Both the position numbers and the translations under genes were made by a program. From Vitrella brassicaformis (taxonomy: Eukaryota > Sar > Vitrellaceae), in assembly GCA_001179505.1 (NCBI GenBank), contig CDMY01000550.1:1-53095 (forward strand): 53,095 nt of DNA, read 5' to 3'. The notes under the pieces were generated by a model, which was given only the letters and a program-made list of their open reading frames with translations, had not been told where the DNA came from and did not search any database. Below, piece by piece: positions 25,793-38,628 of the stretch (positions are counted from its first letter, which is position 1; each line of letters opens with the position of its first letter).

Positions 25793-28700
25793 ATGGCGTC
25801 TGATTGGGGAGAGAATAGTTTGTTGCGTTTGTTCAGTCAGGATTTCGAAACGACTCCTCCTGCATCCCACGCTGCGCCCCGTTGGATTTTGCCCCATCCA
25901 GGTGACGTGAACTGGGAGTTAAGCTGGAAGAACGCAGGCACAGACATCCTTCGATGTCCGGCGATTCCCACGGTACGCAAAAACGAGAAGCCTCACTGCA
26001 GAGCTCGACGCTGCTTGTTCTCAGTTTGTTTCGAGTTGGTTGGCATTTGCCCTGTTGGCGTGGCCCCTGCGCACCCCAATCTATCGGCTCTCGCGGTGGA
26101 TCTATCGTCACCTATCTGCTGCTGCACCACCGGCGCGCCCCGCGGCAGAGTCAACATGGGTCTCTTACCTTCTGGCGGCCATCAGCTGCTTATGGACCTG
26201 CGCCACGTGTTTCGGGTTCATCGTCTTCACGTGAGCGTGCTGGAAGATGTTGGCAGGCGAGTCTGAAAGTGGCCCTTTCAGTGCTGGGCGAGTGCCGGAT
26301 TTCCTGCTCCCCTCGGCTGTGTTCCGTGCCGCCCTGGCGCATGCTGAAGGATGGCGGGCAATGCTGTGCGCCTTTGTGTACGAGGCGGTGCTGATCGGCT
26401 GTGTGTGGGCCATGGACGTGGAGCTGCCGCCATGTGTGCCGTCCGAGTGGGTCGTTTTCCGAGTGGTGGTTTACTGGGAGGTTAGTGCGAGTTTCACATA
26501 TCTCGTTGCGGGGCTTTTCTGGATGCCTTTTCGATGGGCGGCGCAGTGTGTGGGCCTCGTGGCGGCTCCACCTGCATGTGAACAGGTGACGGCTGGTCGA
26601 CTGAAGCGGGTGTGGGTAACAGGGGCGTGCGCGTGGTCCTTGGTCGTGCTTTGCGTGGTCATCGGGGTCGTCCTGGGGCAATACCTGTGGACCATCGCAA
26701 CCGTCTGTTTCCTTCTCTACGGCCTGCAAGCTGAGCTGGGAACAACGCAGCTCGGTGCGGTCCTTTGGGGGTTTCTGCAGGCGTGTTTCGCAGGCGCCAC
26801 CCGGCTTTTATCCCGTCTGCATATGTGCCTGGCGGCCCTGACAACGTGGCGACGGCAATATGTGGAGCACAGTACGGCGGGAGTGTCCCAGCAGCGCCAG
26901 GATACCGTCTTCCAGGATCAGTGTGACATGAGTATCGTCCATGGGCTGATAGTGCCCTGCCTTGTGGTCTATGGGTACGATGCCATCTTCCTGGCTTTTG
27001 GGGGATTCTACGTTGTCGCGTTGTATGGGTCGGAGGATATTTTCCTAGTTTGGGACCTGCTGGCGTTCATCGCCTTTGGACTCACCGTTGGCAACAAGAA
27101 TCGTCCACCGCAGCCCCATGTCCCGTTCCCATTCGATGGGGCAGGCCTCCGATCGACGGTCATCAACTTTCTGGCCTGCGCCTACCTGGTGTGGTTTGTA
27201 CTGCGGGTATGTGGGAGTCTCTACTCGCTGACGGACAGCACGCTGTTTTACCTTGACACAACCCGGGGCCCCGCCCACCACCTTCTGGGTCTGGCTATGC
27301 GGCAATTTCTGACAATGGAGGGCGGGAACAGCCTGGGGAACGGCGAGCTGGGAGGCGCGACGCGGCTCCGCGTGACGCCATTCATTCTCGTCTACTTCCC
27401 CCTCGTGTGGTCAGTTCACGTTGCTTGTGGAGTGTGGTGCCTCCTGCAAACGGCGTCACTCTTCTTCGGCACCAGCGACGTGATAGTGAACATTTGTGCA
27501 TTTGGGACAGCCGCCGCCTATGTTTGGGCCACCATGAGCAGCCACGTCCTACCGGGAGGTGGATTCCACCAAAACTGTTCTTTGGGCCTGACTTACCTCT
27601 TTTCCTGTCCGCACGAGGCGCATGAGGGCTACAGGGTGTTTGTATCGTTGTTGGCGGCCGGCTACCTGTGGTGGTTTGTTCTCGACCAGGGCTGGGCTCT
27701 TTATCTTCACTGTGCACAAGCGACGGATGTCGAGGGAGAGAACGAGCAACAGCAGCAACAAGGCAGCAGTGAAGAGACGGCACCGGTTTCAGAGCCGACG
27801 CCAGCTACCCAACCCGATTCCGTGTCTTTGTCTTGCCAGCAGTCATCAGCAGCTGTCGGCGTCGCCACCAAGAGCCAGAAGCGGCGGGAAAGGAAGGCGA
27901 GGAGAAGGGCTGGAGTGGCGACCCAGGAGAGCAATGAGAGCCGCCAGATAGGCTCGGCTGCCTTGTCGGCGATCGACGAGTCTCTGGCTGTGGTGGAGGA
28001 GGGCGAATTCAGTCTAGAGGGTACTACCGTGACGACAGACAACACGACTCCCGAACCGTGCCACCCAGCACGGCCCGAAGAGACAGCAGGCCTTCCCCCA
28101 CCTCCCCTGCTCCCTTCGCCGGCCCATGACGACACTCCATCGGATCACGCAGTGCCTACCACAGCTAGCATGACCCCAGAGGAGGCATTCCCACCGTCAC
28201 CACGAGAGACGCGTCACAGCCATTCATTGAATGAGGCCCTTCTGCTTCCCGGTTCGGCTGCTGCTGACGAGACGGCAAAACCGTTATGCGCCGTCTCCTG
28301 CGCTCCGTCGGCCCTTACGCCGCCATGGCCAGAGCGGATGGCCGAGAGCATGAGCGATGGGGGCCGTCAGATGGGCTCGGCTGTTTCGCCAGTGATCGAT
28401 GAGTTTGTGGCTTCGGCGGAGGATGGGAACGGCCAAGAGGACCCCATGGTGACGGCAGACAGCACGACCCGCGAGCCCTGCCAGCCACCTCCGCTAGGCA
28501 CGAGCTGTCAGTCTTCGTTCGAAGATACAGCGGACCTCGCCACTCCTTCTCTGCTCACCTCTGACCAGGGAGACTTCACCACAGGCAGCGCGACTCCCGA
28601 GGAATCACAGCCCGCGACATACTGGAATGAGAGGACGGGCCTCTTCCCGTCATTCTTCCTTCCCAATTCAGCTGCCGCTGATGACTTCCCTCCGGTGGCG

Positions 28701-30004
28701 GCACCCATGTCTTCCTTCCCCTGCGCTGCCGTCACGCCCCCTCAGCTGGCGACTGACGACGAGACGGCAAATGGCGACATCAACACGGCATCTCCCCCAC
28801 CATCGCATCAGCGTTCAGGAAGGAGGCGAGGACGGAGGCGATCAGGCAAGCAACCCACGAAGGGAGACGCAGCGACACAGACGTGGCGACGGACCTGGGT
28901 GCCGCGAGGCGACTCTGCGTCATCCAGCGATCCGCAGACAGATGCGATGGAGCGAGGATGGGCATGCTTCAGCGCTTGGGCTGGGGAGGAGCAATTGACG
29001 GAAGGTGCCGAGGGGCAGGGGGATGCCACTGGTGACGAGGTAGCTGCGCCCTCGTCGAGCAGTGTTGATCTGGGCGGCGGCGCTGTCGATATAGATGGTG
29101 GCGTGTACGATGCGGCGAGAGGCGAGGGCGGGGTGCTGGCTGCGGAGGCGTCCTCGTCTGTGTCTGAGCGTCCTCCCTCTGCGGGCCCACCGGCAGTTGT
29201 GGAGCCAACGGTGGAGCCCGCCATGGCGTCTGATGATGAGGGCAATGCCATGGTGGCAGGAGACATATACGACGGCCAAGTGCACTTCGCCGTTTCTGTC
29301 TGGGACCATATAGCTGCCCCTGCTGCCGTCAGACAGCCACAGCAAGTGGGGGAGATTGTATTACCGTCGGCCGACTTCCCCGCTCTGCCTTCCCAGCAGC
29401 CATCGGCAAGTGTCGCCATGCAGCCATCACAGCCGCCATTGGACAGCGGGATGGCCGGAGGCTCGCCAGCTGCTGCGCCACAGCACCATGAGAGCCAGGA
29501 TGTGAATGAGCCAGCAGAGGAACCGGGTATGCAAACGGAAGGGCGAATGAGTGGATGGATGGATGGATGGCATCATGGGCTTTGTCGTGTGGTGTTCTCT
29601 GTGTGTCGGTCGGTCAGAGCCTGCTGCTGAGGATAACAAGGCCGCCAAGTGTGTGGTGTGCCTGTCCAACACACCCACCGAGCTGTGCTTCCCATGGTTG
29701 GTCGGTGGGCACACACTCGAACACAAACAGTGGTTCAGGGGGCAGACGTGTTTTTCATGCTCTCGTGCGTTGTCTTGTTACGTGTGTATTGTATTGTGTG
29801 TCAGCGGCCACACCTCCCTGTGTGAGGGCTGCCGCAAGGTCAGGCACTTGACACACATCCACACCAGCTACCCTGCCGTACACTCATCCTGTGTGTGATT
29901 CGTGTGCGGCTGTTCAGGTGCACGAGTCGTATTACCTCTCCCATGGGTGCCCCTACTGTGACAGCGACGTCCAGATGCTCGTCCACGTCCAGACGCCATG
30001 CTGA
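25793..30004 (+). CDS. Large polytopic membrane protein with C-terminal RING finger (probable E3 ligase)
   Basis: Six exons join in phase: 25793-25972, 26025-26230, 26282-29526, 29618-29696, 29805-29838 and 29918-30004, about 1276 residues. The first 500-560 residues hold many hydrophobic segments (for example WSLVVLCVVIGVVLGQYLW and VHGLIVPCLVVYGYDAIFLA). A disordered stretch of about 600 residues follows, rich in Ser, Pro, Glu and Thr, with basic patches (KSQKRRERKARRR; GRRRGRRRSGK). The last three exons encode a C3HC4 RING: CVVC, then PCGHTSLCEGC, then CPYC. Known role of such RINGs: recruiting E2-ubiquitin. A membrane-anchored ligase is inferred. Intron 2 is only 51 nt and the splice is required to keep frame. 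The 3.2-kb exon 3 contrasts with the intron-dense neighbours. Confidence 0.85.
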
Positions 30005-30675
30005 TCCATCTGTTGACCTCGTGAATCGGCGGCAAACTGGCGGATTCATGGGTTTTGCAGACAGGCTGGTGTAGGCGGTGCTGGGTGTTGGAAAGAGTAG
30101 TTTGATGTGTCTTGGTTGACCGTGGCCGTTTCTCTGCAACAGCAGATGAGAAAGGCCTGACCGTTCATTCCATGGCTTGACGCGGTTGCTGACAGCCAGC
30201 CAGCTGTCTCTCTCTCCTCCTCTTTCGCTCTCTCTCTCCTGCCTTTTGCTGGTCAAGGTTCGTGTGTGTGTGTGTATCTCATTTGTGTGTAATGTATGTA
30301 AGTAGGCAGGTTTGTCTAGCTAGCTGCACAGGTCTCCCTCTTCGATCGCCCTCGGTGGTCGTTGTCTGTCTCTCTGTCCGTGTGTGTGAGATAGGTAGAG
30401 TATTTGTCACTGGTGTGTGACGTCTACAAGCATCCATCCATCGATGTATGTCTGCTGTCACCTGTACAGGCGGATCATTTGCGTGTGCGTACGTGTGTCC
30501 ATCTAATGCAATGCAATGCAGTGACCTATGCCTTCCCTTCGTTCGTTCGTTCGTTCCCATTGGGACGACCAAGGAGCTCACTGACCTCTCACACACAGAT
30601 AAAGCACCCAGGCCGCTTCATTCACAAGACACGATCATCCATCCATATGCCACCCCAGCCCACCCCCTCCGGCAC
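30005..30675. other. Convergent intergenic region, no gene seen
   Basis: This 671 bp stretch lies between convergent stop codons. It has TG-rich and GTTC repeats (GTTCGTTCGTTCGTTC at about 30541) and no supported gene. Confidence 0.6.
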
Positions 30676-33600
30676 TCATTTGACCACCAGGTTGACAATC
30701 TTCTTTGGCACATAAATCTCCTTGACCACCCGCTGCCCCTGCTCCTCAACCCTCGCCAACACACCAGCCACCCTCGCGTCATCCCGCAGCAGTCGCAACA
30801 CGGCCTCCCTATCTCCCGCAATAGCCGCAGGCACCTCCAGCTGCCCCCTCAGCTTCCCGTTGACCTGCACCGGCACGGTGATCGAGTCCTCCACAAGCAG
30901 GTCTTCCCTGTAGGTCGGCCACTTGGCTGCAGTGCTGATGGAGTGCTGTGGGAGGGAGGGGTGGAGGACGGCCCACAGCTCTTCGCATACGTGGGGGGCG
31001 AAGGGGCTGAGCAGCAGCACCAGGGGGGTGGCGACTTCTCTCGGGAGGTCGGGCCACTTGTAGACGGCGTTGAGGAACTCCATCGAGGCCGAGATGGCGT
31101 TGTTGAACTTGAGTCCCTCGATGTCCTCCGTCACGCGCTTGATCAGCTTGTGCAGCGCCTTGAGCTCATCTCGTGTCGCCTCCCTCTCCGAGCAGCCACA
31201 CCCACCATCAGGAGAGACGATCTTCCGCCACAGCCGGTTGAGGAAGCGGTGGACGCCCTCCACGCCCTTGGTGCTCCATGGCTTGACGCTCTCCAGCGGG
31301 CCCATGAACATCAGATACAGCCGCAACGAGTCCGCCCCGGTGGCGGCGATGATGTCGTCAGGGTTGACGACATTGCCCCTGCTCTTGCTCATCTTCTCGC
31401 AGCGGGAGACCACCTCGATGGTCGGGTCGGCCTTGAGCACGAAGGCGTCACCCTTCTTGACCAGCTGCTCGTCGCCCACCCGCTCTGGCGTCAGCTCTTC
31501 TCCCGTTGAGGCGTCGGCTGGGGTGAGGCCGGACATGTCGACGTCTCTGGCAGTCGCATGTGCGCCGTCTTGCCTCCGGAAGACCGTGTGCTCCATCGGG
31601 CCGAGAATGAGCCCCTGGTTGACCAGCCGCTGGAAGGGCTCAGGTGTCGACACGACGCCCAGGTCGTAGAGGACCTTGTGCCAGAACCGGGAGTACAGCA
31701 GGTGCAGGACGGCGTGCTCCGTGCCGCCCACATACATGTCCACCGGCAGCCAGTACTTCTCCAGCTCGCCATCGATCGGCGCCTCCACGTTGCTCGGGTC
31801 CACAAAACGAAGATAGTACCAGCACGACCCCGCCCACTGCGGCATCGTGTTGGTCTCCCGCCGCACTGTCTGCCCGTCCACGGTCGTCGTGACCCAGTCG
31901 GTTGCCAGCGAGAGGGGGCCCTCGATTGACCCGCTCGGCTTGAAGGAGTCCATTTGCGGTAGAGTGATGGGCAGGTCAGTCTCCGGCACCGGCATGGCCT
32001 CGCCGGCGTCGTTGAATACGACAGGGAAGGGCTCGCCCCAGTACCGCTGACGGCTGAACAGCCAGTCCCTCAACGCGTAGTTGGTCTTCTTGCGGCCCCT
32101 GCCATTATCCTCCAGCCAGGCCGTGATCTTCTCTTTTGCGTCGGGGGCTGACATGCCGTTGAGTGAGACGAGGTCGCTCTCAGAGTTGACCACGACGGTG
32201 TCTGCCGTCTCGGTGAAGGCCTCTTGCTGGATGTCCCATGAGTCGTCTCCAGCAGCGGCGATCACCTGGACGATGGGCAGGTGGTACTTGAGGGCGAACT
32301 CATGGTCCCTGACGTCATGGCCCGGCACAGCCATGATGGCCCCGGTCCCATAGCCGCCCAGCACATAGTCCGCCACCCATATGGGCACCCGCTCCCCGCT
32401 AACAGGGTTGACGGCCAAGGCACCAGTGGGCACGCCAGTCTTGGACTTGGTCTCGGTGCGCTCCAGGTCGCTCTTGGACGCAGCGGCCTCGACGTATGCC
32501 GTGACGGCGGCTTCTTGGTCGGGTGTGGTGAGGCTGGCCACGAGTGGGTGCTCCGGTGCCAGTACGACATAGGTGCAGCCGAAGAGAGTGTCGGGGCGGG
32601 TGGTATACACACGAATGGCGGCGTCGGGCATGTCAGCCACCTGAACCACACACACACAGGGAGAGAGAGGGAGAATAGGACATTGCGTGAGCATCTCAGT
32701 GTAGGTCTGGGGGTCTGTGTGTGGGGCTGTGTGTGTGTGTGTGACCTGGAAGTCCACTTCCGCGCCTTCTGATTTGCCGATCCAGTTCCTCTGCATTTCC
32801 TTGACGTTGTCGGGCCAGTCGAGCATATCCAGGTCCTCCAGCAGGCGGTCCGCATAGGCAGTGATCTTGAGCATCCACTGCTTCATGGGCCGCCGGTAGA
32901 CGGGGAAGCCGCCCCTCTCCGACTTGCCGTCTATGACCTCCTCGTTGGCCAGCACGGTGCCCAGCTCGGGACACCAGTTGACGGGCACTTCCGCCTGGTA
33001 GGCCAGTCCTCTCTCGAAGAGCTTGAGGAAGATCCACTGCGTCCACTTGTAGTAGGCCGGATCGGTGGTCGACAGCTCCCTCTGCCAGTCGTAGGCGAAG
33101 CCCAGGCTCTTGAGCTGCTCCCTGAACCGGTCGACGTTCCGCTGCGTCGTGATGGCAGGGTGCGTCCCCGTCTGCACGGCGTACTGCTCCGCCGGCAGCC
33201 CAAAGGCGTCCCACCCCATCGGATGCAGCACGTTGAAGCCCCGCAGCCGCTTGTACCTCGCCAGGATGTCAGTGGCTGTGTATCCCTCAGGGTGTCCCAC
33301 GTGCAGGCCCGAGCCAGAGGGGTAGGGAAACATGTCAAGCACGTAGTACTTGGGGCGGCTGGTGTCGATGTCGGGCGGCGTGCGGAACGTCTGGTTAGCC
33401 TCCCAGAACTGCTGCCACTTCCTCTCTATCTCGGCATGAGGGTAAGCGGCCACGGCCGATGCGATAGAAGAAGAAGACGGCGACGATACTGCCTCGTCAT
33501 CGACTGATGCAGACGTAGCAGCTGCGGGCCGCTCTGCTTCGGCAACAGAAGCAGAAGAGCTCATCTGCAGCCTCAAGTGCCGCGTTGCTGGTGGCCGCCT

Positions 33601-33726
33601 GCTGTTGCTGGTGAGATCTGCTGCATGCGGGGCGAGGAAAGCCGCTTGCCGCCTGCGGATGTGGCCAGAAGTGCCTTGGACGATGGGCCACAGCAGCGAG
33701 AGGAAAGGTACCAACCTCATGATCAT
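30676..33726 (-). CDS. Leucyl-tRNA synthetase, bacterial/organellar type
   Basis: Two exons: 32746-33726 and 30676-32640, about 981 residues. The 105-nt intron (32641-32745) is CA-rich at its 5' end and GT-rich at its 3' end and would otherwise insert a His/Thr run. Class I signatures are complete: [18 protein letters not shown] (HIGH), [15 protein letters not shown], the CP1 editing domain ([11 protein letters not shown] and [19 protein letters not shown]) and KMSKSRGNV (KMSKS). Known reaction: charging tRNA-Leu, with editing of mischarged products. The N-terminus from [18 protein letters not shown] is a signal-peptide-like segment followed by a basic Ser/Arg/Ala region, the layout of bipartite plastid leaders in complex-plastid algae, so a plastid location (perhaps shared with mitochondria) is inferred. 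The start could also be the second ATG, 33720. Confidence 0.95.
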   Translation of the reverse strand: MIMRLVPFLSLLWPIVQGTSGHIRRRQAAFLAPHAADLTSNSRRPPATRHLRLQMSSSASVAEAERPAAATSASVDDEAVSSPSSSSIASAVAAYPHAEIERKWQQFWEANQTFRTPPDIDTSRPKYYVLDMFPYPSGSGLHVGHPEGYTATDILARYKRLRGFNVLHPMGWDAFGLPAEQYAVQTGTHPAITTQRNVDRFREQLKSLGFAYDWQRELSTTDPAYYKWTQWIFLKLFERGLAYQAEVPVNWCPELGTVLANEEVIDGKSERGGFPVYRRPMKQWMLKITAYADRLLEDLDMLDWPDNVKEMQRNWIGKSEGAEVDFQVTHTHTAPHTDPQTYTEMLTQCPILPLSPCVCVVQVADMPDAAIRVYTTRPDTLFGCTYVVLAPEHPLVASLTTPDQEAAVTAYVEAAASKSDLERTETKSKTGVPTGALAVNPVSGERVPIWVADYVLGGYGTGAIMAVPGHDVRDHEFALKYHLPIVQVIAAAGDDSWDIQQEAFTETADTVVVNSESDLVSLNGMSAPDAKEKITAWLEDNGRGRKKTNYALRDWLFSRQRYWGEPFPVVFNDAGEAMPVPETDLPITLPQMDSFKPSGSIEGPLSLATDWVTTTVDGQTVRRETNTMPQWAGSCWYYLRFVDPSNVEAPIDGELEKYWLPVDMYVGGTEHAVLHLLYSRFWHKVLYDLGVVSTPEPFQRLVNQGLILGPMEHTVFRRQDGAHATARDVDMSGLTPADASTGEELTPERVGDEQLVKKGDAFVLKADPTIEVVSRCEKMSKSRGNVVNPDDIIAATGADSLRLYLMFMGPLESVKPWSTKGVEGVHRFLNRLWRKIVSPDGGCGCSEREATRDELKALHKLIKRVTEDIEGLKFNNAISASMEFLNAVYKWPDLPREVATPLVLLLSPFAPHVCEELWAVLHPSLPQHSISTAAKWPTYREDLLVEDSITVPVQVNGKLRGQLEVPAAIAGDREAVLRLLRDDARVAGVLARVEEQGQRVVKEIYVPKKIVNLVVK

Positions 33727-33971
33727 GCTGACGAATTCAAGAAGATCGTTGACCCGATAGCGTCTGTCCAAGGCAGCGGCAGCAGAAAGTCGCTCAAACG
33801 TCGCGGCGGCGGAGAGAGTGGTTCAGTGACAGCGGTTTCACGGCTGCGAGCTTTAGAACTGGTCTGAAGTGCGTGTTCTCCAAGATCTGCAGCTGCTGAG
33901 GACCAGCTGAGTCTGTGGATGGTGTTGGTGAAGAGTTGGTCCATTGAGATGCGTCCGTTGTGGTCTGAGCA
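33727..33971. promoter_or_regulatory. Divergent promoter region, LeuRS / MLO-like gene
   Basis: The two ATGs are 245 bp apart in opposite directions, so regulatory elements of both genes must lie here or overlap the leaders. Inferred from spacing; no motif was recognised. Confidence 0.3.
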
Positions 33972-36900
33972 ATGAGGAGACTTCGCCCACGGTCATGGGT
34001 GGCCGGCGGGGCTATCGCAGTTGCCCTGCTGGTGCAGATCTCGCTATCCTACCGCCTTGGCGACACCCACCTTCACCACGACGACCTGTGGCACGATGCA
34101 CACGAGGCAGCGGCCGGCGGACCTTCGCGGACCCTCCAGCCATCCGCAGACGGCCTGGAGGGCTCCCCAGTTGTCAGCGGTGCGCGAGATGCAGAGGGGG
34201 ATTGCGGCGGTGACTCCCCTGATGATGAGTGGGACAAGTGTCAGATGACCCGGCCCAGGAGGCCACGGAAGGTGTCGCTCAAGGGCATCTGGAACAGGGT
34301 GCTGAGCAAGGACAGCAAGGAGGAACAACAGCAGCAGAAGACGCGCAAGAAGGAGTGTGCAAGGGGCGCATCGGCGGCATGGAAGAAGTGCAAGGAGAGG
34401 AATGGGCAGCAAGGCGGCCTGCTATCCCGAATCAAGCGGTGGTTCAGCAACAGGTTCGGGGGCGCCTTTCCGTGGGTACGTGGCAAGGGTGAGGTGATAT
34501 CTATCAAGAGGAACGAGACGGAGAGGGCGGCTGCGGCTCCCCGCAGCGAGGCCGACATGGAGGCCTTCCGTCGGTACCGCAGCTGGATCTGGCTGGGGCT
34601 GGTCAGTGTGGTCATCCTCATCAGCCTGGCATTCGAACAGCTCAGGGAAATGATCCTACACACCCTCACGGAGAAGGGAGAAGAGGTGAGTGAGCACACA
34701 GACCACAGAGAGAGATAGGGGATAGAAGAAGGCAACGCACGTGTGTTGGGAGGGATTAATCTTGTCTGCCCGTCCTTTTGTCTGTCGGCTGCAGGACTAC
34801 AAGCGCGTCATCTCGCGTCTGTTCGAGGTGAGCATCGGCCGGCCACACACCCATCCCATGTGCAGGGCGCCGCGTCTCTTGGAATCGACCAATGCATGTG
34901 TGGTGTCTGCTTGTATGTGTTGCCCTTGCTTGCTCCGGTCCATCATACATATCAGGAGCTAACGACTTTGGGATTCATCGCCCTGTGTGTCTTCGCGCTG
35001 ATGCGGACGGGAACCTTCCACAGCCTCTCGCACTTTGTCTTCAGGTGCGAATCAGACAGACATCCCCCATCCCCCATCCACCACACACACGGTCGAACGA
35101 ACGCGTCACTGATTCTTGCAGGGACCACTTGGCGAGCATTGAGGGCGACGAGCACGGCGGTGAGGGTCATCCGCTGCTGGCTGAGATGTTTGAGGAGGTC
35201 CACATGCTGCTCTTCATCGCCATGGGGCTGCTCATTCTCATCGCCCTCTACTGCGTCACAATCGCTCACCACACCGCAGCCAAGTTCGCACACCAACACA
35301 CACACACACACACACAAGACAGCCGCACACACCCACCCCACATATCTGTGTGTGTGAAAAGGTGGCGAGAGGCGGAGCGCATGTCGCACGAGACTCTCCT
35401 GGAGATCCACGCCCACTACGCCACGAGGGGCGACCGGTTCTTCTGGTGGTGGCAGCTGCGCCGCGCCTTCGCACGACTGACCCACCAGCCTTTGCGTGCC
35501 GAGGGGCCGGTGGTGAGCCGCGACACTCTGCTGCGGTGGCTGGACTACCGCGCCATCCGCAGCGAGTTCGTCAAGCCGAGCGTGAGCAGCGTGCCGGGTG
35601 TGGACGCTGACCCGCTGTCCTTCCCTTTCTACAGCTACCTCAAGGCATGTATGGTGAGCGATATATATGGGTGGCGGAGAGAGGGAAGGAAGGGGGGGAG
35701 GGGTGCATTCGTGTGTTGCTTGGATGGATGTTAATGCAGGTTGATTTCGTAGTTGAGTTGCTGCACATCCCCAGCTGGATGTACTTTGTGATCCTCGTGG
35801 CCACACTGCCATTCAGATCGGCACTCTTCTGCCTGGTACGCGACGCCACAGCAAGACACTCCCACACAGACACAGACAAACACACAGCACGGTATACAGC
35901 CGTTTCCTGCTCTGTGTGTGTGTGTGCGTGTGTGCAGGAGGCGCGCCTGTTTGTGTTGGGCACTGTGGGTGTGCTGATCCCCACCGGCCTGGTGCTGCTG
36001 GCCTGCTACCTCAGATGGCTCAAACGAATGCTCACACCACCCGCCGAACGAATCCTCGTCTTCCAGGTCAGAGAAAAGACCACAAAGCAAAGCCCCCAAC
36101 CACACACAACCACCCCTCTCTCCCTCTCTCCATCTCTCCCTCCCTCTCCCTCTCTGCCTGTGTCTCTCCTCAGCAAACAGAGCTCGACCGCAAGAACCAC
36201 CGCCGCGGCGACTTCGGCGGCCGCAAGTCGGTGACCTCTCTTGCCGGCATCCCGCCCTTCATGCTGCAGTGGGCCACAAACTCGACCCACTCCGAGGGCG
36301 GCACACCATCGGACCACTCACAGAGAAACGGCGACGGCGGGGTCTTCCCATCCACCCCCACCTCCAGCGGCGACCGGGGCGCGGGCACCACCACACACGG
36401 CAGCGCACGAGGGGCGGCCTCCTCTCTCTCCCGAGGCATCACGCAGGACTGGGCCGTCGGGTCGTCCGAGTGCTTCCTGGCGCCGTTCCACACGCTTGAC
36501 CCGGTGCACGCGACGTCGCCTCTGCTGATAGCGTTCGGGGGGACGGCGACGCCCAACCGGCACCAGCAGCTGTTCATCGGATGGAAGAACGGCCCCAAGA
36601 TCTTGAAGAGCTGCATACAGCTGCTGGTGATTGCGCTGGCCGTCTACACGGCCATTATGATGGGGCAGGTCACCGACAATGCGGGCGTCTTCACTGGCTC
36701 CTGGTACGTTTGTGTTGGCACGGTCGATGCGCGCCGCAACACGCCCGCCCCCATGCTGTGTGTGGGGTGTGGGGTGTTGGGTTTGCTGACCAGGCTTGTG
36801 TTCTGGGTGGTGGTGCTGAGCACCATAGTGAGTCTGCTGTTCCTGATCCCGGGCATCATCGCCGACGTGACGGTGGTGTGCAGCATCGAGCTCATGAAGA

Positions 36901-38628
36901 ACCAGCACCACGTCATCCGCACGTGCGAGCTCGTCAGGCACGCGCAGTACCTCAAGAGGTTCAAACTCCTCTCACAGCTCAAGAAATTCTCGAAGCTGCA
37001 ACGGTGCGTGAGAGGAAATTGTGCCACCGGCTGGTGCATTCGTGTGTGTGTGTGTGTGTGTGTGTGTGTCCAGGTACACCCACCTGGCCGACAAGCATCG
37101 TGACGTCCTGCGGAAGGAGGTCAGTGAATAAAGAGACAGACGGGGAGACGCGCATTCGAATGAGCGTGTGGGGTGTGTGTGTGTTGGTGTGTGTGTGTGT
37201 GGTCGTGTCAGATGGCGTCCCGTTGGCGCGCTTTGAAGGACGTTGAGAAGCGGATGATCACTGCCAGCTTCATTGCCGCCGACAGGGGCTGCAAAATGTA
37301 GACGTCAAGAACCAACAAGAGCGCATATCTATGCTAATGGTTCGTTGGCTCACAAGTTGTTGGAACTGATTTGATTGCAGGCATCTGACGGCCAGCGAGG
37401 CGGAGCGTGCTCTGCAGATGAGCGGCATCGACATGACAGACCAGGAAGTCAAGAAATGGTCGGTCTCCGCTCACAGACATGGGGAGCTGCTCGTGGGTGT
37501 AAATGTGCCTCTGCGTCTGTCCTTTGCGTTGTGTGCAGGTTTGAAGTGTTTGATTTCCACAACCGGGGTCACCTCGACATGGACAGCTTCAGAATGATGA
37601 TGCTCGCTATCAACGCCACTCTGGTAAGCAACGCCCCACCACACCCCACATCAATGCGCCGTCTCCGTTCCACTGCCCCTTTGGTGTGCACACGTGCATC
37701 TGTCTGTCGATCAGTTCGGCAGCCGTTTGACCGAGGACGAGTTGGTGGAGCTCATCAGCATCATCGCCGGCGAGGAGACCCCCCAGTCGCCCCTCGACGC
37801 CCCGCCACCCCTCGCACACAGCACCAGCCAGCCCGTCTCCACCCACCAACCCCACCCTCTCACTCGCTCCCTCTCGCGCGAGTCGGCCCCCTCCCAGATG
37901 CACCTATGGCTCAACCACCAGCAGAAGATCGGACAGCTGAACCGCTCCGAGTCGCCCAACCCCGCACAGACCTCCACCCGAGCCCCCAGCTACACTGGCA
38001 GTGGTGACGGGGGCGGCACATCCCCAGCCCTCTCCTCCCAGACGGTCCCTGCGCGCCAGCCGCCACCCCTGGCCACCGGACACATCGGCGGCCACAGCTT
38101 CACCATCAGGCCGACCCTCTCGCTCAGCCGCTCACGCACAGAGAAGAACATCGCTGCCCAGCAACAGCAGCAGCAGCAGCAGCATGGGCCGACGGTCAAC
38201 GGTGGTCATGGTCACGGTGCGCCGGTGCCGATGCCCTCTCCCCGTCGGTCGAGCAGCCCCGGGGGACAGACGCCGAGGCATGGCGGGGCGGACGTGAGGA
38301 GGGGTTCGGCGCCACATGCGCTGACCCACAGTGGGGTGCAGCTGGTGACGCCCGATGATTTGCAGAAGCTGCTGTCCAACACTGTCTCCAGGTGCGACCG
38401 ACAGAGGGGCGGAGAGAGAGAACGCAGGACGGGAAAATTGTTTGCCTTGTGCCTCTCTCCCCCTCCCCCTCCCCCTCCCCCTCCCTCTGCCTGCCTCCGT
38501 GTGTGTGTAGGAGCGAATGTGTGAGCCTGATATCGACGATGAACTCGGGTGCGCCTCGGTCTTACGCCACAGCGGAGGAGTTCTCCAAGTGGGTCAGGAG
38601 GGTGGAGGCCGACGTGGACCTGCTGTAA
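33972..38628 (+). CDS. MLO-like seven-helix membrane protein with EF-hand-like tail
   Basis: Fifteen exons join in phase: 33972-34685, 34795-34827, 34956-35044, 35122-35283, 35362-35653, 35740-35835, 35938-36066, 36174-36703, 36794-37003, 37074-37119, 37212-37297, 37381-37458, 37539-37623, 37715-38391 and 38511-38628, about 1114 residues. After a signal-like leader (AGGAIAVALLVQISLS) and a basic luminal region come hydrophobic helices. The segment ELTTLGFIALCVFALM ... LLILIALYCVTIAHHTAAKWREAERM resembles the plant MLO core (remembered family pattern). The cytosolic tail has a helix-loop-helix pair, FEVFDFHNRGHLDMDSF then RLTEDELVELI, suggesting a weak EF-hand, followed by a Ser/Pro/Gln-rich region with a polyglutamine run and an acidic end. 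Plant MLOs bind calmodulin and modulate Ca2+ entry; whether this one does is unknown. Confidence 0.65.

Noticed and set aside
30448-31509. Plus-strand open frame of 353 codons
   Set aside because: It is antisense to the C-terminal part of LeuRS, whose coding frame is unambiguous.
38461-38482. Regular CCCCCT repeats and other short periodic tracts as a possible CRISPR-like array
   Set aside because: These are simple microsatellites in introns or intergenic DNA without spacers; the genome is eukaryotic.
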